NCBI RefSeq assembly: GCF_003386165.1
Contig: NZ_QRDV01000001.1
Location: forward strand, 800,085-864,084
From: Winogradskyella eximia
GTDB lineage: Bacteria > Bacteroidota > Bacteroidia > Flavobacteriales > Flavobacteriaceae
Length of the DNA stretch: 64,000 nt
Direction: 5' to 3'
Both the position numbers and the translations under genes were made by a program. Of this stretch, positions 63,731 to 64,000 are shown one piece after another; the first letter of the stretch is position 1, and every line of letters starts with the position of its first letter. A model generated the notes under the pieces. It was not told where the DNA came from. It was given only the letters and a program-made list of their open reading frames with translations, and did not search any database.

Positions 63731-64000
63731 ATGAAAGTAGGATTATTTATTCCTTGTTATATCAATCAATTATATCCACAGGTTGGAATAGCAACATTAG
63801 AGCTGTTGGAGAAACTAAATGTAAACGTTACATATCCTTCTGGTCAGACGTGTTGCGGACAACCAATGGCTAATTCAGGTTATGAATCTGAATCTGTAGG
63901 AGCTTGCAACAATTTTGTGGATAATTTTAAGGATTTTGATTATGTAGTCACACCTTCTGGTAGCTGTGCTTACCATGTTAAAAAGCATTATGACATTATT
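63731..64000 (+). CDS. lutA: Lactate-utilization (Fe-S)-associated protein LutA, 3' end beyond the window
   Basis: The ATG at 63731 opens 90 codons to the right edge. The product begins MKVGLFIPCYINQLYPQVGIA and contains GQTCCGQPMANSG (38-50) and VTPSGSCAYH, the first CCG-type cysteine-rich domain of LutA/YkgE. In other bacteria LutABC oxidises L-lactate to pyruvate. Here it would handle the L-lactate made by lactaldehyde dehydrogenase, completing the fucose route. The 176-bp gap after fucP shows no clear terminator or operator. The C-terminal domain and lutB/lutC would lie outside the window. Confidence 0.88.
   Translation, partial: MKVGLFIPCYINQLYPQVGIATLELLEKLNVNVTYPSGQTCCGQPMANSGYESESVGACNNFVDNFKDFDYVVTPSGSCAYHVKKHYDII

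Noticed and set aside
1..64000. tRNA, rRNA, CRISPR arrays, insertion sequences or phage genes
   Set aside because: None recognised on reading both strands; no transposase, integrase or regular spaced repeats were seen.

Overview
This window looks like part of a marine Flavobacteriia (Bacteroidota) chromosome: AT-rich DNA, TAnnTTTG-type -7 promoter elements, type IX secretion (T9SS) sorting domains, TonB-dependent receptors and a one-protein hybrid two-component regulator. It is a large polysaccharide-utilization locus for a sulfated, L-fucose-rich glycan (fucoidan or fucan type). I count ten S1 sulfatases, three GH29 alpha-L-fucosidases (one cut by the window edge), a GH95-like enzyme, two alpha/beta-hydrolase esterases, three paralogous T9SS-exported TIM-barrel enzymes of uncertain family, and secreted or lipid-anchored probable glycan-binding proteins. 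No SusD-like gene is visible.

Layout. 1-3844 (minus): GH29 fragment and TonB-dependent receptor. 4061-19670 (plus): a long run with GH29, a probable glycoside hydrolase lipoprotein, two tandem-duplicated sulfatases, a mutarotase-like protein, a second GH29, three more sulfatases and an EF-hand esterase. 19868-28233: a large T9SS enzyme, an esterase, the GH95-like enzyme, a sulfatase and a histidine phosphatase. 28552-38917: a surface lipoprotein, a second T9SS enzyme and three sulfatases, the last with a binding domain and T9SS tail. 38946-45792 (minus): an outer-membrane receptor-like protein, two small T9SS proteins and a lipoprotein sulfatase. 46133-49740: the third T9SS enzyme and a YadA-head-like repeat protein. 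50322-54933 (minus): a Lys/Gly-tailed small secreted protein and the hybrid regulator. 55252-64000: L-fucose catabolism (aldolase, fucI, sugar kinase, AraC regulator, aldA, fucP, start of lutA).

How it fits together: T9SS enzymes would cut and bind the polymer outside the cell, the TonB-dependent receptor would import fragments, periplasmic and lipid-anchored sulfatases, fucosidases and esterases would trim them, and fucP/fucI/kinase/aldolase/aldA/lutA would take L-fucose to dihydroxyacetone phosphate and lactate.

The most notable result is a shared promoter architecture found by eye. A 31-bp block with two AGnA half-sites exactly 21 bp apart lies 19 bp (20 in one case) upstream of a TAnnTTTG-like -7 box. 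It occurs in front of eleven genes spread over 47 kb on both strands (TonB receptor, GH29, GH95-like enzyme, surface lipoprotein, all six T9SS cargo genes and the Lys/Gly-tailed protein), with a weaker twelfth copy upstream of aldA. It is the likely operator of the hybrid regulator. It also fixes the start of the GH29 gene at 4061, because the longer ATG at 4025 lies upstream of the -7 box.
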